Source of the DNA: Leucogyrophana mollusca
Lineage: Eukaryota; Basidiomycota; Agaricomycetes; Boletales
NCBI GenBank assembly: GCA_021014945.1
Contig: MU266447.1
Span: 1 to 64,000 of the forward strand
DNA: 64,000 bases
Direction of reading: 5' to 3'
The notes under the pieces were generated by a model. The model made no database searches and was not told where the DNA came from. It saw nothing but the letters and a program-made list of their open reading frames with translations. Position 1 is the first letter of the stretch, and each line of letters opens with the position of its first letter. Position numbers and translations under genes: made by a program. This document shows, piece after piece, positions 33,030 to 43,329 of this stretch.

Positions 33030-34499
33030 TTATGATCCATAGGTCGAGTAACCATTTGGATTTGTTTCATACTCAAGGCTCCGTTGGTAGGGATCCACGC
33101 ACCAGTAGAAGTTGTAAACATTGGCCTTGAACCACTTCTCATCTTCTTGTGAAAGCGGGCCCCCTCCGAAAACGGCGAGGGTGTCAATCGGAGCAGCATT
33201 CTCGAAGTCGAAATCGCTCGCTTCCAAGATGTCTGTCCACCCGACTTCGTCCTTCGACGCCATGATGCGCGCCTCCAACATGTTTTTCAGTGCGATTGAC
33301 GAGAAGTTGCAATTATATAGATGGAGAGCTGTGAGCGCCGGGCACATGAAATCCCTGTTAGCCAGGTCCCCATCGGCCATAGCAGCGAGAAGCTCGTCGT
33401 CGAAAGTTGGGCAGCGAAGGATCTTAAGCTCTCTGCCGGACCAGTGTTTAAGAGTGCCACGGAGATCCCACTCGGCACTGATATCTTGCAAGGTAAGGGA
33501 GAAGCCCCTAAGAAGACGAAGTGATCCGAGTGAGCAACGGGATATTATGAGATATTGCACCGTCATATCAGCTGCCCGAAATATGTCGGCAACTATGTTC
33601 CCCGCGAGGTTCTTTAACATCACTGATTCGATGAGTATTTCAAAGTCATCGCCAATTAATGTATCGTCGTCAAATTCCGGGTGGTCGAGCACGAGTGAAT
33701 CGATGTAACCCCTAGCGTCGAGAATTTCAAGGATGTCATTCAAGGCGGGGCCTTTGCGCGGTGCGACTAAATTATAGTTCGAAATGGTGAGCTCTTGAAA
33801 TCTCCTGAAATGCGTGGGTAACTCTAAACCAGGACTGCCACAGATATCACGGAAGTTCCCTCCATCTAGAGAGTCTCGTTAACATCGGCGTCGAAACCCA
33901 CTTCGTGACGTCATCTCCACTGGTATCCACCCCATCGTCGACTTCGCATTTCAAGTGCAGTGACTGCAGCATGGGTGCATCCTGGCGAAAATCTCTGACT
34001 AAGGGAAGGGAGGGAAGATCGGCGTATGACATTGACACGGATCCCTATGAGACGGTGGAGGTGAGGAAGAAACGCCTTGTCACAAAGACATGGATGGGGA
34101 GGTCCCGAGACCACTCCAAGTATGATTTTACGAGGGAAAGTGGGGTTGGTTGAGAGTCAATGAAGATCACGAGGCACGTCCAAAATACAGGGACCGTTGA
34201 CATGAGGTCATGCCAGTAGCGACACACAGATGCGACGGCGACGGTTGGCGATAACATGTCATCGTGACTCCATCGGGATTCGTACAAGACGGGGAGGGTT
34301 TCTCCTGACCCAGGCAAGACTTCGTCACGGAGGTTCGTCGATACACGACTGAATTTGAATAGGATCTTGAAATGATAAGTAGCAGTTCAGGTGGGAGGGT
34401 GCCAACATGTTTTTTCGGTGGTAGTGACAGTGCAAGCCCAGAGACATCATAAGGAACTGGGTTCGATTCGGGGTCAGCAGTAAGCTGAAGTTGGGCCAT
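33030..34499 (-). pseudogene. F-box protein relic 3, nearly full length
   Basis: Minus-strand paralog of the intact F-box gene at 7440-8984, broken in several places. It begins MAQLQLTADPES and has the F-box start HVGTLPPELLLII; there one base is missing (near 34378), and the continuation FKILFKFSRV lies in another frame. ESRWSHDDMLSP, SVCRYWHDLMSTVPVFWTCLVIFID and SLVKSYLEWSRDLPIHVFVTRR then match closely. About 25 codons (RTDQDLNDPHEK region) are deleted, followed by LPHLHRLIGIRVNVIRRSSLPSL and another shift. The last 237 codons (33030-33743) are open and match to the C-terminus (LQDISAEWDLRGTL, FDDELLAAMADG, GGGPLSQEDEKWF). It cannot be repaired by introns alone. Confidence 0.82.
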
Positions 34500-35385
34500 T
34501 TCACCGTTGAGCACTAGAACTTCGGCTTATCACATTTCCGAAGCTGTACAAACCGGCGAAGCCACCTACATATTGGCACACCCACCAAACGAGGAACTTG
34601 TGGGGGGTAGCACAACTCAATACTACTCAATCCGCGCCAACTTCCAAGGGTGGATTTGGAAACGGCTATCAAATAGCGGCCTTGCCAAGTGGGTAGTCTA
34701 CCTCGGGATAAGAAGGGAACAGGCTGCGACTCTTGCGGGAGATCTCGACCTATTACGAATAATGAGCTCTGTTCAATGTTGCGTGTGGCTGAATGTGGAG
34801 ACTCGATCGGCGACGTTGCGATTGGGTGGTCGAGCGAAAGATAGTCTGCAATGGGGGAAGAAAGAGAAAGCGATGATTTGGGAGTTCGGATTCAACTGAC
34901 TTACCTGTATAATAGCCAGTGCTCAGTCCACGCGTACTCGCTAGACTTGCAATGCATGCATACATCTTTACGTTGTGAATTAGCACCACGTTGCAAGTTC
35001 AGCGCGAAAGTTCTTATAGAAGATTCTTATAGTCGAAGTCGACAAAATTATCTTACATACAAACCTAAGTACAAGACGAGGGCTCTTGTTCTCTTTTGCG
35101 TTGTTTCCATCTTGCTACGTAAATTCCCTCCGATACCTTGAGATGGAGCTGTCAATATCTGTATTGGTGGCCAGAAACAACTATCGCTTGGACCTAAATA
35201 GTAACTGGTCACATTTCGTTCGCAACCGTCGCTCTGAGATTGTCGCGACGTCGCCTGAGGTATTCGCTGATGATCTTACTTGACATGCCGTTCAGTGTTC
35301 TATCTGTAGACAATGATGCTCTGCTTGAAATTGCTTAAAATGCGCCAGCCTCTGCTTTACCACCCGACAATCGAGCCTCGCAAGC
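34500..35385. other. Intergenic upstream of WW-like gene
   Basis: A 130-codon plus-strand open frame (34507-34899) begins with a non-ATG codon and shows no motif; no convincing gene. Confidence 0.4.
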
Positions 35386-37566
35386 ATGGCTTTTCCTACA
35401 ACCACAGCCGGACCATCTACTCTCGTCTCGGAGGCTGCGCCAAGAGCGTTTAGGCCTATACCTCGGGGACGCCGCGTTTTGCCTTCGGAGGGCTCCCACC
35501 CTGCCTCGATGACGATGCCGGGCGGAACATTATCCTCAAGGGATTCACCGCGGCCATCCAACACGTCAGATACTGCATCGGCATCTGATAGCGCAAGCAC
35601 GTCGACTAGAATAATGGTTGGTCCTCCTGATTTTTTTTATGGTAAAATGGATGAAGAAGCTTACATGGACGAGATGAGGTGGGATTATCTACGGCTGCTA
35701 CGCTCGGTTTTACTGATCTATTCGAGCAGGCCGGTGCCGTTCTCGTGGGTGAAGCATGTCCACTTCAGCGGGAAAGTATACTTCTATTGCAAACTACTGC
35801 GTCTCGTCACCCCGAACGATATTCGAGAGGAGCTGATTTTGAAAGAAGTCACACGATTGCGCACAGAACAGATCGCTGGCCTTGGGAAAGTGTCATACAA
35901 CCTTGCTTTGTACTGCGAGCACGTAATAACCCTTCCCCCACTCGATTCCACGGCCCCGCCTGACATCTATCATGTTTACACCCGAGAACGACGTGTCCTG
36001 CGCCTGAATGGAAACGAAGGTTGGTGGGATGCCTCCTGCGAGCAAACGATTATTTACGCAATATATAGTCGAAAAACAGCCAAAGTCGATGTTCTGGGGG
36101 CACTACGAGACGTATCCCATGCACTGTAACTCGCTCCCTTGGGATTTTGAGGTTGATTTTCTCAATGCTATAACATTCGGCGCCAACGGTATGATTATTC
36201 GTATAGTCCCAGCGATAGTCTTCCTGATGTACTTTGTAGAAAGGATATGCGACTTCAGAAACACGCATTTCCCATTCGGTGACCGTCAATGTGAACGGTT
36301 TTTGAGGATATACCAAGATCTGAAAGGTTAGCTTTCTGCTATAATTTGGGGGGGAAATGTGTCTCACTTCTCGTGGCGCAGATCGACAGGAATCAACTCG
36401 AGACGGGGTTGTCCCTGCAATGATTTGGCATATCGCTAGAGTCATGGCCGAGGTTGAAAAGTCACGGTTGCTGTACAAATGGGGCACCCATGGTAATCGA
36501 ATCTATCGTAACATCGCAATTCCGGAGCCCACATGGCTCGAACTGCTCCTCGCTCTGCCTTTGTTTGGGGCGCATTCAATGTATCGAAAGCGCCTGCAAA
36601 GTACACGGGTCAAGGGAGCAGTGTACGTTCCCGACTTCCAGAAGTTGATGCAGCAGTTTTTGGGTGAATGGGCCGGTGAGTCCGCTATCAAGGCCTCATA
36701 AATATCAACTCATAACTTTCCACTAGACTCGAATCTCTTGGTGAGCTGATAGTTGTAAATGCCTACGTGTACCGTTGTAATTAATCCTCCATCTAGGCCA
36801 CTGTATTTGTGTCGTAAATGGATTTTCCACGCTATTCATTCGCACTGCTGACGCCTTGTTCAGAGCGAATGTTGCATTTTTGGCTGTTCCGGTGAGTATC
36901 CCCAGTTGCTCCTGCCGCCATTCCTAACTTATAGAATACAGAACATCAATGCGTTGCAAAGAACTGCGTCATTAGCGTCGTCCCTCTTTGCAATGATGAG
37001 TATAGCTGTCGGCGTGCACCATGTTTGGAGACATCGCAGTAAAGTTGATGCGGAGTACAAAGATGCCGTGCGTTGATCAGCACTGCTCATGTCACCACTA
37101 CTCAAAATCGAGAATGCAGGATTCCTATCTTCACCATGTCCAAAAGCTCGGGGAGCAAATCGACCTAACTGTCACGGCCTGCTTCCTCTCCCTCCCAATC
37201 GTCGCGCTTCTGTGGTCCGTCCTCAGTTTCACGATCGCAATAGCAGCCTTCTGTATACAAGACACGGACGTCCACGGAGAGATACTCCTCATCGTCGTAC
37301 TGAGTATCCTCGGCTTCTGCGCTTTCGTAACACTGCTATTCTTCTGGCACATTTGGAAAAGTCCCCGCCTCAACGAAATTGAAGAGGATTTTCACCTGAA
37401 TACCGCCAGCAATAAGCCTTTGCCACTGTCTCGCACCGAAAAAGTCGAGAAACTAGTACAAGGGGTACAAGGGTGGCTTCGGTCCATAAAAGTGGCGAGG
37501 AGGAACAGGGGGGATACAACAGCCAACGAATCATCCAACGACAAAGGCTCTTCTCCAGCAACATAA
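35386..37566 (+). CDS. WW-like domain protein with C-terminal membrane helices, 605 aa
   Basis: Eight exons reconstructed: 35386-36019, 36069-36326, 36382-36675, 36727-36740 (14 nt), 36797-36813 (17 nt), 36864-36891, 36942-37067, 37120-37566; total 1,818 nt with all phases matching. Residues 1-80 are Ser/Thr/Pro-rich and disordered. A WW-like segment sits at ~114-147 (RPVPFSWVKHVHFSGKVYFY, then LRLVTPNDI); the first Trp is present, the second is replaced. A helical middle (FEVDFLNAITF, VVPAMIWHIARVMAEVEKSRLL) leads to short hydrophobic exons (ANVAFLAVP, SLASSLFAMMSIAVGVHHVWRH). Two strong helices follow, ACFLSLPIVALLWSVLSFTI and ILLIVVLSILGFCAFVTLLF, then a basic tail. I recall similar WW/membrane proteins as a lineage-specific Agaricomycete family of unknown function. 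Confidence 0.75.
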
Positions 37567-38940
37567 AAGTACGTCTGGAGGAAGTTATGAGAAGCCGATT
37601 CAATTACTGTGAGTGACATTTATTGCTCCATTCCAGTCCGAATTTAAGATAGCCGTGCTTGCAGTTGAGCAGGAGAGTGCTAGCATGTATGTGTACGAAA
37701 CAGCTACAGCTTATTCAAACAAGACGTCGAAACCCCCCAAATTCCGTCGTCGCCGTCATAAGTGAGATGGGTATGCAAGATCTGAGCCGTGAAAAGCAGA
37801 ACTGTAAGTCGCCACCATAGCACCTCAGTAATATGTGGCTCTGGTAGGCTCTGGTGCAGTGGCGGTGGTGCTGGACGACAGTGCTAACCATTTTCACCGT
37901 GATTTAACTGATGTTTGTTACATTCTTCGCCTGTTGGTTCTTGATTCGATCATCCATTACCAACCAATCAAAACCCAAAAGACGAGACATTCCTTGCTGG
38001 TTCTTTGCTTCCCCCGGATCCACAATCCCTCCCGCGGCTTGAAAGCGCCACAGTTTGGCACCAATCAAAATTGAATCAGAAGGCAGCCGACAGGCCATCG
38101 GTAAAGACTCGCCACCTTGTGATCCGTCACCGTGGGGTTCGTGGGGCCCCGGCGCAAGTGTGTGTCTGTTGACGAGGTTCCGACACTCAAGCGTGTCAAG
38201 GCTCCCAAGGAGCCTACGCCCTCCTACGACCGGCTCGTTCTCTTTTGCGATGCTGCTGTCCTCGATTCCTCACTGACGCTACAGGCACTTCCGCTTAGCA
38301 TTGCATCACAGAAACCCGCAAACTTGCCTGCTATTTTGTAAACAGTTTGGACCAGATCAATGCAATTATCGATGCGCAGCGTCTGGAGCAAGTATCTACA
38401 CATGGGGGGTTCTTCTACCGCCTTCCCGTTCTCTCCGGTTTTCGACCGTCATCGTTTTATGGTTGCATTATCCACTTATCCATCACGGCCACCGCCAACG
38501 CTGATCAAACACCATTTCTTTAGGTTGACAGATTGATTACACCGTGACAAGTAATAATGCAGCATGACACTACGGCGACACGGACGAAGCCCGCACAACC
38601 CGACCGCGACAGTCAGCAAGGGCACGGTAGTTGCGACGGCTTGTTGTATATACATATCAAGGCTGAACTGCAACTGCCATCCTTATGCCTGTCCGAGTAT
38701 GCGGCGCAGGCCGCTGCACTCCAAGCTCCAAGTCCGGCCCAACCGACCGATTCGCGGACTTGAAGTTATCTTGACGTTTGTATCGCCTCGTCGTGCCACG
38801 GCCATGTCTCGATATCCTCCTGTCTCCCACTCATTTCGACAAGTCGTCGGTCCTTCGGGCACTCCGTCAGTAATTTAAAAAGCTGTGGGGCTGCCAGACA
38901 TTCCTGATCCAGACCCACCCCAGTTCCGGGCTGGTGACAG
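37567..38940. other. Intergenic upstream of small secreted protein 1
   Basis: About 1.4 kb without a recognisable gene. Confidence 0.4.
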
Positions 38941-38947
38941 TATAAAT
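38941..38947 (+). promoter_or_regulatory. Likely TATA box
   Basis: TATAAAT placed 50 bp upstream of the ATG of the secreted-protein gene at 38991. Confidence 0.55.
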
Positions 38948-38990
38948 CCTCTGAACGTCGCCCCTCCTCAAACACCCTCAGTTCCCCAAA

Positions 38991-39543
38991 ATGAAGTTGC
39001 TTTCACTTACCACTCTTCTCGCCGCGACCGCAACCGCTTATGCCTCTCTCCAAATCGGATTCCCGACCAACGGTGCGAGCTTCAGGCAAGGCGAAAAATC
39101 GCACGTCCAAGTTGTGCGCCCGGTATGTTCTCCGATCCTCCCCCTTTTCTCGTGCCTTTGTACCGAACGCACGCCACCAGGGCGCCATCGAGGATTGTAC
39201 CGAAGTAGGGATTGTCATAGATGTCGTCCACTGTGGCAAGACCTGCCCGAAGCCCGGAAAGCACGCGGGATACGCTCTTTACAAAGGGCCCTTCAAGCCC
39301 ACTCACCAGAAAATTGGTGGTGACTACGAAAACTTCACCGTCACATTCCCAGAGTCTTTGAAGACCGGAAAGGCTCTTTTGACTTTAACCAACAAGTGCC
39401 GTCGGGTAGGGAACATCATTGATTTTCTTCGTTTGGACGAAGTTTACACTGACACTTCGCTTATGCAGGAGGGCGAATCCCAACCTTCCCTGGAGTATAC
39501 CACTGCCGAAATCAAAATTACCGAGCGCGTTCACGCTCTTTAA
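38991..39543 (+). CDS. Small secreted protein 1, 143 aa
   Basis: Exons 38991-39122, 39181-39405, 39469-39543. Signal peptide MKLLSLTTLLAATATAYAS, then LQIGFPTNGASFRQGEKSHVQVV, a beta-rich core with ENFTVTFPESLKTGKALLTLTNKC, and a tail EYTTAEIKITERVHAL. This is the Agaricomycete secreted family whose members usually read I-G-x-P-T-x-G-x-x-x-x-x-G ... Y-x-N-F-T-V-T-x-P ... G-x-A-x-L-x-V-T-H; function unknown, plausibly cell-surface or effector-like. Compared with copy 2 it has four cysteines in the core plus one at LTNKC and has lost the family's FPF-E motif. The second intron (39406-39468) is itself open in frame, so intron retention would still code. It is convergent with copy 2. Confidence 0.8.
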
Positions 39544-40102
39544 GTCAATCCCTTCCGGCACAAGGACCATACAAGTGTAGAGTAGAAATATTAGTGTGAT
39601 CGTCGCCGACCTTCGAGACCAGCCAACGTGGGTTTTGAGCTTGGGATAGCAATACCAGGACTGCAGTTACCAGTACACACATGCATGACGCAATGCCAGT
39701 ATGCTAGCATCTTCTCTGACCAGGCATATCGGGGCATATTGTATACGACGAGGTGCTCCCCCGGAAGACATTCGATTTCAGATATTCCGAGTACGGTAGG
39801 GCTTCCGAATCCAAGGACGCCACATGTCTTGAACACACTAACGGAGAGCAATGTTCCCGATAGCGCCACTTCCTTGAAGCAGACGCTCCCAGCTGCCAAC
39901 ATACCTCCATCTCTTCAACTGGAAGCGGGAGACCACCAAACCCTTGCGGGTGGGGCTCTGGAACCCGAACACACTCTATGCCCACGAAAAAAAACCAATA
40001 TTGTCCATGAGCTACACAAGTATTAACAGTCCATACGGATAGGTAAGCCGTCCGAAAATGTCAAGTCCATAAAGTCCCTTCCAATCCGACACACGGCTCT
40101 TC
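39544..40102. other. Convergent intergenic region between secreted-protein copies
   Basis: 3' flanks of the two paralogs; no gene recognised. Confidence 0.4.
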
Positions 40103-40637
40103 TCAGACGATGTTGACCGTCGCGTTTCTGAATTCCAAGAATGGGAAAGGTGCGCCCTACAATGGTCATTAAGTCTGCGAACAGGTCTAAATTTAAACAC
40201 CGTCAACTTACTCCGAGGAGGCACAAGTGGGTCAACGTGAAGAGGGCTTCGCCCTTTTCGAGGTAGCTGGGGAGGGTGACGGTGAAGTTCTGGAAGAATT
40301 GACCGGAACCCTGGTTGGTAGGCGTCCATGGGCCGGCATAGAGGACGTCTCCCAAAGCCGTGGCTGGCTCTACGCACGCGCCGTTTTGGCAGGGGTTGAT
40401 AGCGAGGGCAATACCAACTTGGATGCAAGAGGCCATGCTGTGCTAGAAACGTGGTGCGTTGTCAGCGATGTGGGGGTCGTGAGCAAGACATAGACTCACC
40501 GGCTGGACTACCTGGACCGTCACTTCTTGGTTGGGGTGGAAGTTAGCGCCGTTCTGGGGGAAGCCAAGTTCAATGGTCTGCCCGAAAGCGGCGGCGGCAG
40601 AGGCGGCGAGGACAGTGAAAACTGAGAAGAACTTCAT
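40103..40637 (-). CDS. Small secreted protein 2, 140 aa
   Basis: Paralog of the gene at 38991 with the same three-exon layout: 40500-40637, 40212-40442, 40103-40156 (46, 77 and 17 codons). Signal peptide MKFFSVFTVLAASAAAAFGQ, then IELGFPQNGANFHPNQEVTVQVV, CIQVGIALAINPCQNGAC, VLYAGPWTPTN, FFQNFTVTLPSYLEKGEALFTLTHLCLLG and the canonical end GAPFPFLEFRNATVNIV. The typical family motifs are all kept, so this is the more conservative copy. Intron positions match copy 1. Function unknown; secreted. Confidence 0.85.
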
Positions 40638-40724
40638 GTTTGTAGGAGAGTGAACTTGAAAGAAATGAAGAGATTAACAAAGAAGAGTGAGGGGAATGAG
40701 TCTCCTCAGGACTGAGTGCTCGAC

Positions 40725-40733
40725 CTTTTATAC
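40725..40733 (-). promoter_or_regulatory. Likely TATA box
   Basis: TATAAAAGG on the minus strand, about 90 bp upstream of the ATG at 40637. Confidence 0.6.
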
Positions 40734-40737
40734 CACT

Positions 40738-41625
40738 GCAAACAAGGTCGGAGAGGAAGTGGATACCTTGTCCATTGATGTACATTGGCACTGTCTGTCA
40801 AAACCAATTTCGCTTATGCATCTGGATCCTTCCCTGTCAAAGGAGCCATAACTCATCCAGGCCAATAATAACTTAGTGGCTTGTGTATGTGCATACTTGA
40901 GCGACTTCTGAAAAAAATATGTAGGCTTCAAAGGCATATCAGTGTCTCCGGTGCTCACTGGCGCTCACCTCAGAACCTCAAGCCGTGTGGAACAAGGACG
41001 TCATCTCCTATGCATCCGTGCAACGGCAATCCAATCTTGCACAGCTCACGGCGGCATATGATGACCGAAGAAACGCGCAGGAGGTATGCGCGTGTGTGTA
41101 GAGTGCGTAGTCGCGCTCGGAGGCTGTTGGCAAGGTCCGGATGATGACTCCAACAGAGCCACTTACCTAAAAACATGTCGCGATGTCGGATTGTGGGCAC
41201 TAGATAGCGTCCTGTAGCGCTTGGGTACGGGGTTCCGTGACCGAAAACAGCCGAAAACCTGTCCATGTACGCGCGATAAGTATGTACGATGATCCGCTGA
41301 TCCCTTGACAATAATGATGATCGATGAGGCTTCAGGCCTTCAGGAGTGACGCCATGGCCCGTGGGGCGCAGTGCACTTGATCCTGATGTACCTCCCAACT
41401 GTGCCCGCCGCAATTCGCTGCGAGACGACCGCCTCCCAAACTTTCCCACATCATGGGCGACGAAATGTGTGGCTCTGGTCTACAGCTTCAAGTGAGCCCG
41501 ACAATCCGTGTGCAAACTATGCTCGTGGGTCGTGCTAACGAAGCCAGGGAGAAGTGGCAGCCGATCACGTATGGAACAGAAAGCAACGACTCCGAGGCCG
41601 GAAAGTGCCGGAAGAAGGGAAAGGA
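40738..41625. other. Intergenic between secreted protein 2 and the transposon
   Basis: No gene recognised. Confidence 0.4.
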
Positions 41626-41633
41626 GCAAGCAC

Positions 41634-41668
41634 AGGACCCCTGAATACCCCCCCAGAGGATGGTTCCC
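41634..41668 (+). repeat. Left terminal inverted repeat (35 bp)
   Basis: Exact reverse complement of 42810-42844. Begins AGGACCCCTGAATACC and contains a run of seven C followed by AGAGGATGGTTCCC. Confidence 0.92.
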
Positions 41669-42809
41669 GAGTTTCCCATTTATGTGTGGACAGGATTTTC
41701 CGCTCCGTGTGTGGACCGGGACCCGGGGTATCCAGACCCCCCTCCGTGTGTGGATGGGGGGCCGGCCTCTAAAAAACCGCCAGAAATCGCGGGTATGGTC
41801 GATTTTTAGCTCTTACAGCGCTCTGGGGGCTCTGAAAACAGCTCCGTGGACATTAAAAACACTACAGTAAGCTACTCGTCGTCATTATTGCTTTTAAAAT
41901 TCCCTGCCGCCCCTTAGTTGGACGCGGCCGAGCAGTCAGCTCTTTCATGACTCTCAGGATCTTCGGTATTTCGGCGTGAAGGACTCTGAAGAGCTCGTTT
42001 GGGAAACAACCAGGTTCTCCAGGTTTGCCTTGGGTGCCGAGTGGAGCGCGCAGAGGAACGAAGTCGGAGGAATCAGGCAAAATTGTTTGGCCTGCAGCAT
42101 CGCCAGGTCTTGAGGAATGGCACGGAACTGCGAGCCGACCATGTTCTCGAATGCTTGGACAGCCAGGTAGGACGCTTGCATGATATTGGTGATGCTGTTG
42201 GTCCACGCATGCTTGCCGTTCTTACCACCACTCCGTGTGTACATCGTCAAAACTGTGCCATCACAAATGTTAGGACATAGACCACGATAGAACTGTGTTA
42301 TCTTACTTTTACCGAGCATGAGTTTCTCATTGACGACAAAGGTGATGTTGACTTTGTGGAAAATCAATAGTCTCGACACCAGGCATTCTAGGAAGTCCGG
42401 ATAAATCCGGGAGCAGACACCCGCTTTCTAAAACGTCCGGGTTCGAGACTAGAAAATCAACGGAGATATAGTTCCAAGTTGGTAAACTACCGCCAACCTC
42501 CTACAGTCGAGCTTGACATGCGCCGGACGCTAGCAGACACGGCTGATAGTCCCGATCATGGTTATCTGTCTATTAGTCTATCTATGGGCGGAGATGCCTT
42601 CCTACTTCGTCCAACTGCCGGACTCAACGGAGCCCAGCGGCCACCTCCGGTAGGTGGCCCACCTGGCCCCGATGTGTGGACTGGACCTGGCCTCCATGAC
42701 GACCCCCAAATGTGTGGGTACGGGACAATCCTTTGCGTGTCCGGCGCCCATCCATGTGTGGAGGGTGAACCGGCCTACCGGGTCCAAGGACCCCCTCCGT
42801 GTGTGGACG

Positions 42810-42844
42810 GGGAACCATCCTCTGGGGGGGTATTCAGGGGTCCT
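42810..42844 (-). repeat. Right terminal inverted repeat (35 bp)
   Basis: Exact reverse complement of 41634-41668, ending TATTCAGGGGTCCT immediately before the GCAAGCAC target duplication. Confidence 0.92.
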
Positions 42845-42852
42845 GCAAGCAC

Positions 42853-43329
42853 TGACGACAGCCGACGACCCATGGAATTCGGGTACCTGGAACAAGACGG
42901 TGATCGTGTCCCGAACCCAACGGAAGATAGGATAGGATAGGTAAGTCATTGTTTAGGGGAGCATCAAACAACGAGGCTGCAAAAGTAAAAGGCTATATCG
43001 ATAATCACCAAATAACAGCTCCCCTCCGGTCGAGACCTCGATGCGCAATCGAAGATGAATAGCTGTGACCTGTTCTGACAGGAGCGACTCGACTCGTAGG
43101 AACGATGTTTCGAGGCACCGCCTATGAGCACTTACGAGCTGCAGGGCTGCTGTACATCACGGCCAGCACCTGGGCGGTGGGATACGGATACGGAGATTAT
43201 GAGCATGAGGTTTGCTCGAGCTGGCGATACGCGTAGATCCAAAATTGTTTTGGTTCGACGAATTCTATCCACAATAGGTCAACAGAGGTACGCACACGAT
43301 CATAATAGAAATTAGGATACCTCAATGGT
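42853..43329. other. Intergenic between transposon and esterase relic
   Basis: Nothing recognised. Confidence 0.4.

Larger units (their letters stand above)
41626..42852. mobile_element. Non-autonomous DNA transposon, 1,211 bp plus 8-bp target duplication
   Basis: Perfect 35-bp terminal inverted repeats, 41634-41668 (starting AGGACCCCTGAATACC) and 42810-42844, bound an element of 1,211 bp. It is flanked by an exact 8-bp direct repeat GCAAGCAC at 41626-41633 and 42845-42852, the footprint of insertion. Inside both ends are repeated TGTGTGG words. No transposase is encoded: the longest minus-strand frame (41954-42379) lacks an ATG start and recognisable motifs. An 8-bp duplication fits hAT or the Kyakuja-Dileera-Zisupton group, both found in Agaricomycetes; the ends alone do not decide. 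Identity of the two ends suggests a fairly recent insertion. Confidence 0.88.

Noticed and set aside
34440..34500. tRNA T-loop-like GGGTTCGATTC
   Set aside because: No matching acceptor stem or anticodon arm; the bases belong to the 5' end of the F-box relic on the minus strand.
34507..34899. 130-codon plus-strand frame
   Set aside because: Begins with a non-ATG codon, no motif, no splice continuation.
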